From Pseudomonadales bacterium (GTDB lineage: Bacteria > Pseudomonadota > Gammaproteobacteria > Pseudomonadales > Azotimanducaceae), in the NCBI GenBank assembly GCA_022827905.1, contig JAJEIQ010000022.1:1-52066 (forward strand): a stretch of 52,066 nt of DNA. The letters are read 5' to 3'. The translations under genes and the position numbers were made by a program. The notes under the pieces are model-generated. The model searched no databases. It saw only the letters and a program-made list of their open reading frames with translations, and was not told where the DNA came from. This document shows, in pieces, positions 24,819 to 33,270 of this stretch. The stretch's first letter is position 1. Every line of letters begins with the position of its first letter.

Positions 24819-26294
24819 CTACGACTGAACGCCCAAGTAGCGGGTGCGGACCGTGTAAACGCCGTCTCCGGTGAGGACGCCGCCGCGGGCGAACAGGCGT
24901 CCGTGCTCCCAGGTGGAGAGGCCCAGTTCCGGCTTGCCGAGGGCGTACTGGCCGTCCACCCAGCGGGTATGGCCGTCGCCGACAAAGGGGGCATCCAATG
25001 CGGCGAAGAAGCGTTCGTGCTCAGCGGGATCGCTCGATACCAGGGTGCCAACCAGCTTGGGACTCAACTCGTTGAACAAGGCGACCGCCTGATCGATGGA
25101 GTCAACGGCCACCAACGTGATTTCGGGCGTCTCCTCCCACTCCCACTCGATGCCGAGATCGCCCCTGTCGATGACCACCGCCTGCGGCTCGGTCCTCGGT
25201 CCCTCGGCCCGAACCACCTGCACGTTGGTCTCAAACAGCTCCGGCGGCGCCAGATGCTCGCTGCCGGCGGCGACGTGCAGCTTGAACGCCTGCCCGCGCG
25301 CTTCCCCCGCCCGCTTGAGCGCGTCGATCACCCGTTCCGCGCGGCCGGCAACACCCGGGCCGTCCACGAGACAGCAGGTGTTGAGGGTGTTGCAGACCTT
25401 GCGGTCCAGCGAGCCGACCACGGCATCTGCCACTTGCGCATCGCCAGCGTTGTCGGACACCACCATCCAAGCGCCCCCGGTACCGTGCAGGCTGACGGGT
25501 GTGCCCACTCCCCGCGCAAGGGCACCCAGGGTATCCACCGCTGCCCCGGAGCCTCGAGCCACCGCCAGTGAGAGCCGCGCATCCAGGAACAGCGCCCAGC
25601 CGGCGGCGTGGGCAGCGCTGTCCACCAAGGAAACGGCACCCGCCGGGAGCCCGGCTGCGACCAGCGCCGGTTCGATCACCAGCCGCATGATGGCCTGCGC
25701 CGTGGCCAGCGCGTCCCTGCCGATACGGAACACGACGGCGTTGCCGCCGCGCAGCACCCCGCAGGCATCTGCCAGCACGTTGGGGCGGCCTTCAAAGACG
25801 AAAGCGACGATGCCGAGCGCCGCGCCGACCATCTCGACCCGGAATTCCTGATGCTGCACGGTTTCGAGGACCGTTCCCCGCTGGGACGGCGCATTCGCCC
25901 AGCCGCGCAAGCCGTCGATCATCCCGGTCCGCATGGCGTCGGAAACGGCCAGCCGGGTGGTGGACCGCCCCCGAAGACGGGCTTTGAGCACATCTTCGGC
26001 ATTGGTCTCGGAAATCTCCCCCCAAACCGCATCGTCTTCAAGCAGCTCGGCCGCCAAGGCGTAAAAGGCGACGATGGCCTCGTCGGCAACGCCATGCATG
26101 GCCGCAAAGGCGTCGTCCGCCCGATCGACGGCCCGCTCGGCGCAGTCCGCCTCCGCCGCTGGAATGTGCAGCAGGCCGGTGGGCCCAGCGGCCAGCCGGT
26201 CACCGGCGCTGAACGCCGCCGCCAGCGCTTCGTCAACTACAAACGGATGGCCGTCCCCGGAAAGGACTGTGGTGCCTGCGGTGAGTTCGTTCAT
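24819..26294 (-). CDS. ProA-like (glutamate-5-semialdehyde dehydrogenase family) aldehyde dehydrogenase
   Basis: The true start is the ATG at 26294, in an ATGA overlap with the TauD-like gene; upstream codons in this frame are shadow. The 491-residue protein resembles gamma-glutamyl phosphate reductase: FVFEGRPNVLADACGV, GRDALATAQA, GTGGAWMVVSD, a catalytic Cys in LDRKVCNTLNTCC, and a C-terminal WVDGQYALGKPELGLSTWEHGRLFARG. It is longer than usual ProA (about 417). No proB partner is present. The overlap with a 2-oxoglutarate dioxygenase suggests it acts on a different, possibly hydroxylated, substrate, so I do not use the symbol proA. Confidence 0.75.
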   Translation of the reverse strand: MNELTAGTTVLSGDGHPFVVDEALAAAFSAGDRLAAGPTGLLHIPAAEADCAERAVDRADDAFAAMHGVADEAIVAFYALAAELLEDDAVWGEISETNAEDVLKARLRGRSTTRLAVSDAMRTGMIDGLRGWANAPSQRGTVLETVQHQEFRVEMVGAALGIVAFVFEGRPNVLADACGVLRGGNAVVFRIGRDALATAQAIMRLVIEPALVAAGLPAGAVSLVDSAAHAAGWALFLDARLSLAVARGSGAAVDTLGALARGVGTPVSLHGTGGAWMVVSDNAGDAQVADAVVGSLDRKVCNTLNTCCLVDGPGVAGRAERVIDALKRAGEARGQAFKLHVAAGSEHLAPPELFETNVQVVRAEGPRTEPQAVVIDRGDLGIEWEWEETPEITLVAVDSIDQAVALFNELSPKLVGTLVSSDPAEHERFFAALDAPFVGDGHTRWVDGQYALGKPELGLSTWEHGRLFARGGVLTGDGVYTVRTRYLGVQS

Positions 26295-27187
26295 TGCGAA
26301 GTGGAGCCTTTGCGGCGCAGGTAGCTGAACAGTTGCCGGTCGTGGCGGCTGGCGGCGGACAGCCGTTCCGGGCGCGGCCAAGGCGACCAGCGCGGCGGCT
26401 CGCCCTGGGGCTGGTCGCCGATCACCGTGACCCGTTGGATGATGCGCTCGCTGTCGAAGTCGTTGAGCACGAAGTGCTGGGTGCAGCGGTTGTCCCAGAT
26501 GGCGACGGTGCCTTCGGACCAGCGGTAGCGCACCGTGAAGCGCGGGTTTTTCACCCAATTGGTGAGATAGCGCAGCAGCGCATCGCTTTCGCCGGCATTC
26601 ATCTCGACGATGCGCCGGGTGAAGTGCTCGTTGACGTAGAGCGCCTTGCGTCCGGTTTCCGGGTGTTCGCGCACCACAGGATGCACCATCATGCTGTCGG
26701 GCCGGTTGTGGGGTGCCGCGTCGTGCAGGGCGGTCAGGCCAAGACACAGATCCTGCATGGGCGGAGAAAGCTCCTCGAAGGCCGCGTAGAGGCTCGCCCA
26801 CAGGGTGTCGCCGCCGGTCTCGGGGCACTTCACCATGTGCAGAATCGACATCACCGCAGGCCTTTCCTGGAAGGTGAGGTCGGTATGCCATTCGTCGGCG
26901 ATGCCGCCGTGACTGGCGGCGAGTTCAAAGAGCTCGTCCCGATCCGTGAACGGATTCTTCAAGTTGGGGTGCGATTCCAAGGTGCCGAAGTGACGTCCGA
27001 AGGCGATGTGCTCATCGACGCTGATGCGCTGGCCGGGCAGGAAGAGCACGAGGTGCTCAAGCAGCAGGGACCGAATCGCTTGAGCCTCCTCCGGGCCCGC
27101 CTCGGCCAAGTCAAAGCCGCGCACTTCGGCGCCAAGGGCACCGGCCAGCCGAGTGACTGCCACGTTTGAATCCACCGTCTGCGCCAT
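26291..27187 (-). CDS. TauD/TfdA-family Fe(II)/2-oxoglutarate dioxygenase
   Basis: The 298-residue protein matches the taurine dioxygenase family. It has the metal-binding HxD in EWHTDLTFQERP (His101, Asp103), a distal His in NRCTQHFVLND and a conserved Arg in RIIQRVTVIG. These enzymes use oxygen and 2-oxoglutarate to hydroxylate taurine, other sulfonates, amino acids or small acids. The overlap with the ProA-like dehydrogenase implies a two-step pathway. Upstream, a 93-base gap with a palindromic site separates it from the divergent lipid-tailoring operon. The substrate is not readable from sequence. Confidence 0.86.
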   Translation of the reverse strand: MAQTVDSNVAVTRLAGALGAEVRGFDLAEAGPEEAQAIRSLLLEHLVLFLPGQRISVDEHIAFGRHFGTLESHPNLKNPFTDRDELFELAASHGGIADEWHTDLTFQERPAVMSILHMVKCPETGGDTLWASLYAAFEELSPPMQDLCLGLTALHDAAPHNRPDSMMVHPVVREHPETGRKALYVNEHFTRRIVEMNAGESDALLRYLTNWVKNPRFTVRYRWSEGTVAIWDNRCTQHFVLNDFDSERIIQRVTVIGDQPQGEPPRWSPWPRPERLSAASRHDRQLFSYLRRKGSTSQ

Positions 27188-27220
27188 TCGTTGCGCCCTT
27201 GGACCGCCTGAAGGGGCTCG

Positions 27221-27250
27221 ATTCTACTTGCATGAGAAGGCGAGTAGAAT
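27221..27250. promoter_or_regulatory. Dyad-symmetric site in a divergent intergenic region
   Basis: Eleven-base arms (27221-27231 and 27240-27250) form an inverted repeat with one mismatch and an 8-base spacer. Each arm contains TAGAAT on the strand facing its own gene, which is a fair -10 hexamer. It lies between the TauD-like gene (minus) and the N-acyltransferase gene (plus). It could be an operator or two overlapping divergent promoters. No good -35 elements were found. Confidence 0.4.
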
Positions 27251-27280
27251 GCCCCGCGCCCGTCAAGCTGCGGAAGAACC

Positions 27281-28414
27281 TTGACCCTCGACATCATCCC
27301 GGTGACCAACAAGCGGCTGCTCAAGGCCTTCATCAAGGTGCCTTGGCCCATCTACCGGGACGATGACGCTTGGCGGCCACCCTTGGTGATGGAGCGCCTG
27401 ATGGCCTTCTCCCCCAAGCAGCCGGTGTTCGAGCATTTGGATTGGCAGGCCTGGATCGCCCAACGCGACGGCCGACCCATCGGCCGAATCACCGCCCAAA
27501 TCGACGCCTTGCACCAAGCCCAGCATGGCCAGGGGACCGGCTTTTTTGGGCTGATCGAGGGCGAGGACGACCCAGGCGTCTTCGCCAAGCTGTTCGAGAC
27601 CGCGGAGGATTGGCTGCGCCAACGGGGGATGAATCGGATCATTGGCCCGATCAATTTGAACATCAACCAGGAGATCGGGCTGCTCACCGAAGGCTACGAC
27701 ACCCCGCCCTACTTCATGATGGGCCACGCCCGGCCCTACTACAGCCACCGCATCGAAGGCCTGGGCTACCGGCCCTGCCAGCAGATGCTTGCCTACGAAG
27801 CGGTGACCGCCTACGAGGAGCCCCGGGCCATCGCCGTGCAGCGCAAGCGGCTGGCGCGGCGCATCAACTTGCGCACCTTCGACCGCTCCCACAAGGCAGC
27901 GGACCTGGAACGGCTGCGCAGCATCTTCAACGACGCCTGGCAGGACAACTGGGGCTTTGTGCCCTTCACCGAGCGGGAGTTTCAAGCCTTGGGCCAAATG
28001 CTGCTGATGGTGGTGCCCGACGACCTGATCTGGCTCGCCGAAATCGACGGTGAAGCGGTTGGCTTCATCGTCATGCTGCCCAACATCAACGAGGCGGTCG
28101 CCGACTTGAACGGCCGCCTGCTGCCCTGGGGATGGGCCAAACTGCTGTGGCGGCTGAAGGTCCGGCTGCCAGCCAGCGGCCGGGTGCCGTTGATGGGCGT
28201 GCGCCGCCACTTGCATGACGGCCCGCTTGGCGGCGGCGTGGCCATGAGCCTGATCCATCGGACCCGCGAAGCCGGCCTCGGGCACGGCATCCTCACCACC
28301 GAGACTTCGTGGATACTGGAGGACAACAAGGGCATGCGGGCCATCATGGAGCGCATTGGCGGCGTGATCAGCAAGCGCTACACCGTGTACGAAAAGTCCT
28401 TGGTGTCGGCATGA
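27281..28414 (+). CDS. GNAT-like N-acyltransferase family protein, possible ceramide synthase-type enzyme
   Basis: This 377-residue protein begins at a TTG with GGAAG upstream. It carries the family pattern VTNKRLLKAFIKVPWPIYRDDDAWRPPL, FFGLIEGEDDP, GPINLNINQEIGLLTEGYDTPPYFMMGHARPYY, and a second acyltransferase-like half ending TTETSWILEDNKGMRAIMERIGG. I recognise the family as GNAT-like proteins with two related halves, often annotated only as hypothetical N-acetyltransferases. My recollection, not checked, is that the bacterial ceramide synthase of Caulobacter belongs to this type. It heads an operon of lipid-type genes with an ATGA overlap to the next one. Confidence 0.7.
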   Translation: MTLDIIPVTNKRLLKAFIKVPWPIYRDDDAWRPPLVMERLMAFSPKQPVFEHLDWQAWIAQRDGRPIGRITAQIDALHQAQHGQGTGFFGLIEGEDDPGVFAKLFETAEDWLRQRGMNRIIGPINLNINQEIGLLTEGYDTPPYFMMGHARPYYSHRIEGLGYRPCQQMLAYEAVTAYEEPRAIAVQRKRLARRINLRTFDRSHKAADLERLRSIFNDAWQDNWGFVPFTEREFQALGQMLLMVVPDDLIWLAEIDGEAVGFIVMLPNINEAVADLNGRLLPWGWAKLLWRLKVRLPASGRVPLMGVRRHLHDGPLGGGVAMSLIHRTREAGLGHGILTTETSWILEDNKGMRAIMERIGGVISKRYTVYEKSLVSA

Positions 28415-29196
28415 AAGCCATCTTGTTAGCGGGAAGCCGAGCCGGGGAGCCGTCTGATGGTGGGCGCGGCGACCGGCGGCCCACGCCCCTGACGCCGGTG
28501 GCGGGCGTGCCTTCGCTGGTCCGAGCATTGCGCGCCCTGCGCTGCGCTGAGGCCATTGACGGCGGCCTGCTGGTCGGCCCGGAGCAGCGGCATGGCCAGC
28601 ATGACGGCACCGTCGCCGACCTGCTCGCGGCCGGGGACTTTGAGTGGATCGCACCAGCGGCGGGGCCGGCCGAGAGCGCGCTCAAGGCCATTGAGCGGCT
28701 CGATGCTTGGCCGGTTCTGCTCACCACGGGCGACCACGCCCTGCTGACGGCCCGAACCATCGATGGCTTCTGCGCTGCGGCAGACGCTCAGGATGCCGAT
28801 TTGACGGTGGGCCTTGCGCCCCATCGCCTGGTCGCCGAGCGCTTTCCGGGCCTCAAGCGCACCCGGCTGCGCTTCGCTGATGGGGCCTACTGCGGCACCA
28901 ATCTCTTCTACCTCCACAACCCCAAGGCCGCCCGCGCCATTGCTTTTTGGGTGGCTGTGCAGGCGGACCGCAAGCGGCCCTGGCGGATCGTGCGGCGCTT
29001 GGGCTGGCGCACCTTGGCCATCTACACCTGCGGCCGCTTAAGCGTCGATGCCGCCCTTGCGGAGCTGTCCCGGTTGACGGACTGCGCCTCCGGCTGGGTG
29101 GGTGTTGCGGATCCCCACGCGGCCATCGACGTGGACTCCGCCGCCGACCTTGAAATGGCCGAACAGATACTGCGATGTCGGTCCCAATCCTGTTGA
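28411..29196 (+). CDS. MobA-like NTP transferase domain protein
   Basis: The protein (261 residues) starts at the ATG at 28411, overlapping the preceding stop as ATGA. It has a nucleotidyltransferase-like fold: KAILLAGSRAGEP at the N-terminus, LTPVAGVPSLVRALRAL, VLLTTGDHALLTARTI (acidic metal site) and late IDVDSAADLEMAEQIL. These features resemble the nucleotide-activating domains of MobA/IspD-like enzymes, but the GGxSxRMG loop is changed. It overlaps the lipid kinase gene by 22 bases. A role in making a CDP- or NDP-activated head group is inferred from the neighbours. Confidence 0.7.
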   Translation: MKAILLAGSRAGEPSDGGRGDRRPTPLTPVAGVPSLVRALRALRCAEAIDGGLLVGPEQRHGQHDGTVADLLAAGDFEWIAPAAGPAESALKAIERLDAWPVLLTTGDHALLTARTIDGFCAAADAQDADLTVGLAPHRLVAERFPGLKRTRLRFADGAYCGTNLFYLHNPKAARAIAFWVAVQADRKRPWRIVRRLGWRTLAIYTCGRLSVDAALAELSRLTDCASGWVGVADPHAAIDVDSAADLEMAEQILRCRSQSC

Positions 29197-30020
29197 CCAA
29201 CCCCCGGGCGGGGGTGGGCGAGCACCAGCTCGCGTTTCGCGGCGAGCGCTTCGTGCTGGGTTCCGAGCCGCTTCCCGACCTGTCCCGCTTCAGCCTGTTG
29301 GTCCTCGCCGGCGGCGACGGCACCCTGCAGCGCACCCTGACCGAAGCGCTTGAGCAAACGCCAGCCAGCGCCCTGCCGCCCATCGCCGTGCTGCCGGCCG
29401 GGCGCACCAACATGACGGCGGCGGACCTCAATCGCCATTGGCGCTTCGGGCATTGCGCCAAGGCGCTTGAAGCGATGCTGGATGGCGCGCTGCCACCCGC
29501 CACCGCTCGGCCGCTCGTTCGAGTGGACCAGTCCGACGACCGCCAATACGGCTGGTTCTTCGGGCTGGGCGCGGTGTGTTCCGGAATCGCCCACTGGGGC
29601 GGTTACCGCCCCGGCAGCCAGTTGGGCACCACCCTGCGCACCGCGTGGTCCTCCGCAAGGGGATACCTGACTCCGAGCGAGCATCAGACGGTTCGTTGGA
29701 ATGGCGAAACCCGGCAGGTGTTCGCCATGATCGCCACCACCCTCGACCGGTTGCTGTTCGGCTGCCGCCCCTATTGGGGGGACGGCGAGGGAATGCACAA
29801 CACTTGGGTGTTTGCCGAGGCTCAAGGCCGGGTGCGGCGCAGCTTGCGGCTGCTTAGGGGCGATGCATCCTTGGGCCGGCTGCCGGGCTACGTCAGCGGC
29901 AACCGGGCCAAGCTTGAACTCGAACTCGACGGCCCCTACGTCATCGACGGTGAGCTGTTCGACAACCGGGGCCCCCTGCGGCTTTCCCTGAGCGAACCCT
30001 TGCAATGGCTGGCGTTGTGA
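29175..30020 (+). CDS. Diacylglycerol/sphingosine kinase-like lipid kinase
   Basis: The 281-residue protein has the DAG-kinase catalytic signature LLVLAGGDGTLQRTL and the following AVLPAGRTNMTAADL. Here GGDGT binds nucleotide and the second motif replaces the usual PxGTxND. The C-terminal beta-rich half ends with DGPYVIDGELFDN, equivalent to the DGE motif of this family. Such kinases phosphorylate diacylglycerol, ceramide or sphingoid bases. It overlaps the upstream nucleotidyltransferase by 22 bases and the downstream hydroxylase by 16. The altered substrate loop suggests an unusual lipid. Confidence 0.78.
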   Translation: MSVPILLTNPRAGVGEHQLAFRGERFVLGSEPLPDLSRFSLLVLAGGDGTLQRTLTEALEQTPASALPPIAVLPAGRTNMTAADLNRHWRFGHCAKALEAMLDGALPPATARPLVRVDQSDDRQYGWFFGLGAVCSGIAHWGGYRPGSQLGTTLRTAWSSARGYLTPSEHQTVRWNGETRQVFAMIATTLDRLLFGCRPYWGDGEGMHNTWVFAEAQGRVRRSLRLLRGDASLGRLPGYVSGNRAKLELELDGPYVIDGELFDNRGPLRLSLSEPLQWLAL

Positions 30021-30754
30021 AGGACGACACGCCCAAACCGCGGCTCGGCATCCGCGCGGGCAAGGTGGTCATGCGCACCTTGGACGCCTTTCTGGCCCGC
30101 CATTCACGCATCGCCACCACGCCCTTCATTGACCGCGGCGCCTTTGCCTGGGTGCCGGGGCTGGAAGCCGAAGCCGACGCCATCCGTGCTGAACTCAACG
30201 GCATCCTGCGCCACCCAGAGGACATTCCCACCTTCCACGAGATGTCCCCCGACCAGGTCCGCATCTCCAAGGGGGACAATTGGAAGACGTTCGTCATGCG
30301 CGTGTTCGGCCACCGGATCGACGACAACTGCGCCGCTTGCCCGAACACCGCTGCCCTCATCGACACCCTGCCGGGCGTGCAGAACGCCTGGTTCTCGATC
30401 TTGGCGCCGGGCTACCACATCCCGCCCCACCGAGGGCCGACCAAGGCCTTGGTGCGCTGCCACCTCGGCCTGCGGATTCCCACTGAGGCGGCGGACTGCT
30501 GGATTCGGGTGGGCGATCAAGTCCGGCACTGGGAGGATGGCCGCTGCTTGCTGTTCGACGACACCTTTGAGCACGAGGTGCGCAACGACACCGCCGAATC
30601 CCGGGTGGTGCTGTTCCTGGACGTGGACCGCCCCTTGGACCGCGCCGGGGAATCCTGCCGACGGCTGGTGCTGGCCCTGTTTCGAGCGACCGCCTACGTC
30701 AAGCGCCCGCTGGCCAACATCAAGCGCTGGAATCAAGGACTTAAGCGGCCGTAA
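30005..30754 (+). CDS. Aspartyl/asparaginyl beta-hydroxylase-family (LpxO-like) dioxygenase
   Basis: The 249-residue protein fits the aspartyl/asparaginyl beta-hydroxylase family, which includes LpxO lipid A hydroxylase. Signs are NAWFSILAPGYHIPPHRGPTKALVRCHLGL (His of the metal site, Arg) and GRCLLFDDTFEHEVRNDTAESRVVLFLDV (second His). It would use Fe(II) and 2-oxoglutarate to hydroxylate an acyl chain or head group. There is no N-terminal membrane anchor of the classical LpxO type. The gene overlaps the lipid kinase by 16 bases and precedes the GMC oxidoreductase by 4 bases, so the set is one operon. Confidence 0.82.
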   Translation: MAGVVKDDTPKPRLGIRAGKVVMRTLDAFLARHSRIATTPFIDRGAFAWVPGLEAEADAIRAELNGILRHPEDIPTFHEMSPDQVRISKGDNWKTFVMRVFGHRIDDNCAACPNTAALIDTLPGVQNAWFSILAPGYHIPPHRGPTKALVRCHLGLRIPTEAADCWIRVGDQVRHWEDGRCLLFDDTFEHEVRNDTAESRVVLFLDVDRPLDRAGESCRRLVLALFRATAYVKRPLANIKRWNQGLKRP

Positions 30755-30758
30755 GCAC

Positions 30759-32363
30759 GTGCTCAACGACTTCAACCACGCCAAGGCACCGCATACGGCC
30801 CAAGCCGATGTCTGCATCATTGGCGCCGGCGCCGCCGGCATCACGCTTGCCAGGGGGCTGACCGGCCAGGGCCTGCGCATCCTGCTGCTGGAGAGCGGTG
30901 GCCTGGATTACGGTCCCGAAAGCGCCGCCCTCGGCGCCGGCGAGAACATCGGCTCGACTTACTACCCGCTGGAGGACAGCCGCCTGCGGTTCTTCGGCGG
31001 CACCACCAACATCTGGGGCGGACGCTGCGTCCCCTTGGACGACATCGACTTTCAAGTCCGGGACTGGGTTGCGCACAGCGGCTGGCCCATCGAGGCGGGT
31101 GCATTGGCAGAGGGCTACCGCGCAGCGCATCGGGACTTGGGCGTCGGCACGCCGGACAGCGGTGCCGGTGAGGAAGGCCAATGGGGGGCCGCTGCGCTAT
31201 CCATGGACGCCGACCGCTTCATGAGCCGTTACTGGCGCTTCGACCGGCAGCGTGAGCGCTTCCATGCCAAGCGCACCCAGGACGTGCTCAGGGCGCCGGA
31301 CATCGAGGTGCTCATCCATGCCACCGCGGTGCGTATCCAAGCCCATGCAGACCGGCCGGGCCTCGACCACCTGCTGGTGCGCAACGCCAGCGGACGGACC
31401 GCAAGGGTCCAGGCGAACACCTACGTCCTGGCCTGCGGCGGCATCGAAAACGCCCGCCTGCTGCTGGCTTCGAATGATGTCGAGCCGCTCGGCATCGGCA
31501 ACCGGCACGACCAAGTGGGGCGCTTTTTCATGGAGCACCCCCACGGCCGCCTCGGGCGCATCCGCACGCGCAATCCCTATCGACTCTGGAACGCCTTCCG
31601 CATGCGCTTTCCGCGGGCCAGCGTTCCGGTGGCGCCTGTCCTGCTGCCGACGTCCGCCCTGCAGCGGGAACGGGGCATCCTAAACACCGCGCTGACCTTC
31701 AAGTGGCAACGCAATCCCGCGGCGGGCGTGCCCCGCGCTCGACGCATCTACCAGGAGTTGAAGACCCAGCTCGCGCCCGGACGCGGCAACCGGCGGCTTT
31801 GGCACGCCTACCGGGGGCTGCGGTTCGCCTACGCCCGGTCCCTGCGCCCCCTCCTCACCCGGGGCCTCATGCGTCTTCAGGACTTCCAGTTGAGCGTCAT
31901 GATCCGCGCCGAGCAGGCACCCAACCCAGCCAGCCGCGTCGTGCTGTCCACGGCCAAGGATGAACTCGGCTGCGCCAAGGCGAATCTCGATTGGCGGCTG
32001 GGCGAACAGGATAAGCACACCCTGCGCGAATTGGCCCGCGCCCTGAACGATGAGCTGGTGCGCCTCGATCTAGGCGTTTTGGAGCCATCGCCTTGGCTGG
32101 ACGCACCCGGCCTCGACTGGCCGGTGGACGGCACGGTGGGCAACCATCCCATCGGCGGCTACCACCACGCGGGCACCACCCGGATGAGCGCCGATCCGGT
32201 CGATGGGGTGGTGGATCCGAACTGCGCGGTCCACGGCTACCCCGACCTCTACGTTCTCGGCAGTTCCGTGTTTCCCACCGCCGGTTGGGCCAACCCAACC
32301 CTGACGATCCTTGCCTTGGCCCATCGATTGAAGGCGCATCTGCTGTCGAAGCCCATCGCCTGA
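30759..32363 (+). CDS. GMC-family FAD oxidoreductase
   Basis: I take the GTG at 30759, 4 bases after the hydroxylase stop, as start; the frame is open earlier but only as shadow of the hydroxylase gene. The 534-residue protein has VCIIGAGAAGITLARGL (FAD), LRFFGGTTNIWGGRCVPLDDIDF and the GMC C-terminal block HHAGTTRMSADPVDGVVDPNCAVHG ending LYVLGSSVFPTAGWANPTLTILALAHRLKAHL. It should oxidise an alcohol to an aldehyde or ketone. Within this lipid cluster it could oxidise a long-chain or sphingoid-type alcohol; this is inference. Confidence 0.85.
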   Translation: MLNDFNHAKAPHTAQADVCIIGAGAAGITLARGLTGQGLRILLLESGGLDYGPESAALGAGENIGSTYYPLEDSRLRFFGGTTNIWGGRCVPLDDIDFQVRDWVAHSGWPIEAGALAEGYRAAHRDLGVGTPDSGAGEEGQWGAAALSMDADRFMSRYWRFDRQRERFHAKRTQDVLRAPDIEVLIHATAVRIQAHADRPGLDHLLVRNASGRTARVQANTYVLACGGIENARLLLASNDVEPLGIGNRHDQVGRFFMEHPHGRLGRIRTRNPYRLWNAFRMRFPRASVPVAPVLLPTSALQRERGILNTALTFKWQRNPAAGVPRARRIYQELKTQLAPGRGNRRLWHAYRGLRFAYARSLRPLLTRGLMRLQDFQLSVMIRAEQAPNPASRVVLSTAKDELGCAKANLDWRLGEQDKHTLRELARALNDELVRLDLGVLEPSPWLDAPGLDWPVDGTVGNHPIGGYHHAGTTRMSADPVDGVVDPNCAVHGYPDLYVLGSSVFPTAGWANPTLTILALAHRLKAHLLSKPIA

Positions 32364-32380
32364 TTCGAAGCGACTTCGTT

Positions 32381-32414
32381 CGAGGGCGCGAACCTTCGGT
32401 TCGTTATGCCCTCG
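32381..32414. terminator. Stem-loop after the lipid operon
   Basis: An outer stem CGAGGGC / GCCCTCG (32381-32387, 32408-32414) encloses an inner stem CGAACC-TTC-GGTTCG. It lies 18 bases after the GMC oxidoreductase stop. There is no T-run, so it is not a classic intrinsic terminator. The outer stem matches the palindromic repeat family seen elsewhere in the window. It could work as a repeat-derived terminator or mRNA-stabilising hairpin before the LicC-like gene. Confidence 0.45.
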
Positions 32415-32475
32415 CTCCGTCACAATGAGAATTGCGCCTGAACTGTAAAGGCACAAAATCGGGTAAACTGTTCCA

Positions 32476-33246
32476 ATGAAGGTGATTGTTCTATCCGCTG
32501 GCCAAGGCAAGCGGCTGCTGCCGCTGACCGAGGACCGGCCCAAGTGCGCCCTGATGCTCGGCGAACGGACCGTGCTCGGCTGGCAACTGGAGGCGTTTGC
32601 TGCCGCTGGCGCCACCGAGGTGGTGGTGGCCACCGGCTTTCGCGCCGGGCTCATCGGCCAGCTCATCGACGGCTACGGGAAGCTTACAGTGCGCACCGCG
32701 CACAACCCCTTCTACGCCCACTGCGACAACTTGGGCACCTGCTGGGTGGTGCGCCACGAAATGACCGACCCCTTCGTCATCGTCAACGGCGACACCCTGT
32801 TCGAGCCGGAAATCTTCGCCCGGCTGATCGCGAGCCCAGACGAGCACCCCATCACCTTGGTCACCAACGTCAAGGACAGCTACGACGATGACGACATGAA
32901 GGTGATCGTCGCCGGCAACGAACTCAAGCAGGTGGACAAGAAGCTGCCTGCCGGCGAGGTGCACGGCGAGTCCATCGGCATGATTCGCTTCCAAGGCGAC
33001 GGACCCCGGCTGTTCCGGGAGCGCCTCGAATCCATGATGGCCGTGGAATCCACGCTCGGGCGCTGGTATCTGTCCGCTGTCGATGCCCTGGCCGCCCAAG
33101 GCTACGTCGGCGTCGTTACCACCGGCAGCCACGATTGGTGCGAAATCGACGACCGTAGGGACTTGGAGCACGCCCGCACCACCGTGCCCCTTTGGTTCAA
33201 GCGGCGGCTCTCGGCCAAGGAAAAGCTGGCGGGCGCCATTCGCTGA
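32476..33246 (+). CDS. LicC-like phosphocholine/sugar-phosphate nucleotidyltransferase
   Basis: The 256-residue protein is a nucleotidyltransferase of the NTP_transferase family: MKVIVLSAGQGKRLLPLTEDRPKCAL (NTP loop and Lys), VVVATGFRAGLIGQ, HCDNLGTCWVVRHEM, FVIVNGDTLFEPE (metal Asp) and ITLVTNVKDSYDDDDMKV. This profile recalls LicC-type CTP:phosphocholine cytidylyltransferases and related sugar-phosphate enzymes. A hairpin and a 112-base gap separate it from the GMC gene, so it may have its own promoter. With the second nucleotidyltransferase upstream it suggests activation of a polar lipid head group. Confidence 0.82.
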   Translation: MKVIVLSAGQGKRLLPLTEDRPKCALMLGERTVLGWQLEAFAAAGATEVVVATGFRAGLIGQLIDGYGKLTVRTAHNPFYAHCDNLGTCWVVRHEMTDPFVIVNGDTLFEPEIFARLIASPDEHPITLVTNVKDSYDDDDMKVIVAGNELKQVDKKLPAGEVHGESIGMIRFQGDGPRLFRERLESMMAVESTLGRWYLSAVDALAAQGYVGVVTTGSHDWCEIDDRRDLEHARTTVPLWFKRRLSAKEKLAGAIR

Positions 33247-33270
33247 CCCGGCCGGGCCTGACGGCTACAT

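Noticed and set aside
27263-28654. 463-codon open frame on the minus strand
   Set aside because: It is antisense to the acyltransferase-like gene and its neighbour, with shadow composition.
30129-30758. Upstream extension of the GMC oxidoreductase frame
   Set aside because: The extra 210 codons read out of frame through the hydroxylase gene and match no domain; the GTG at 30759 follows the hydroxylase stop.
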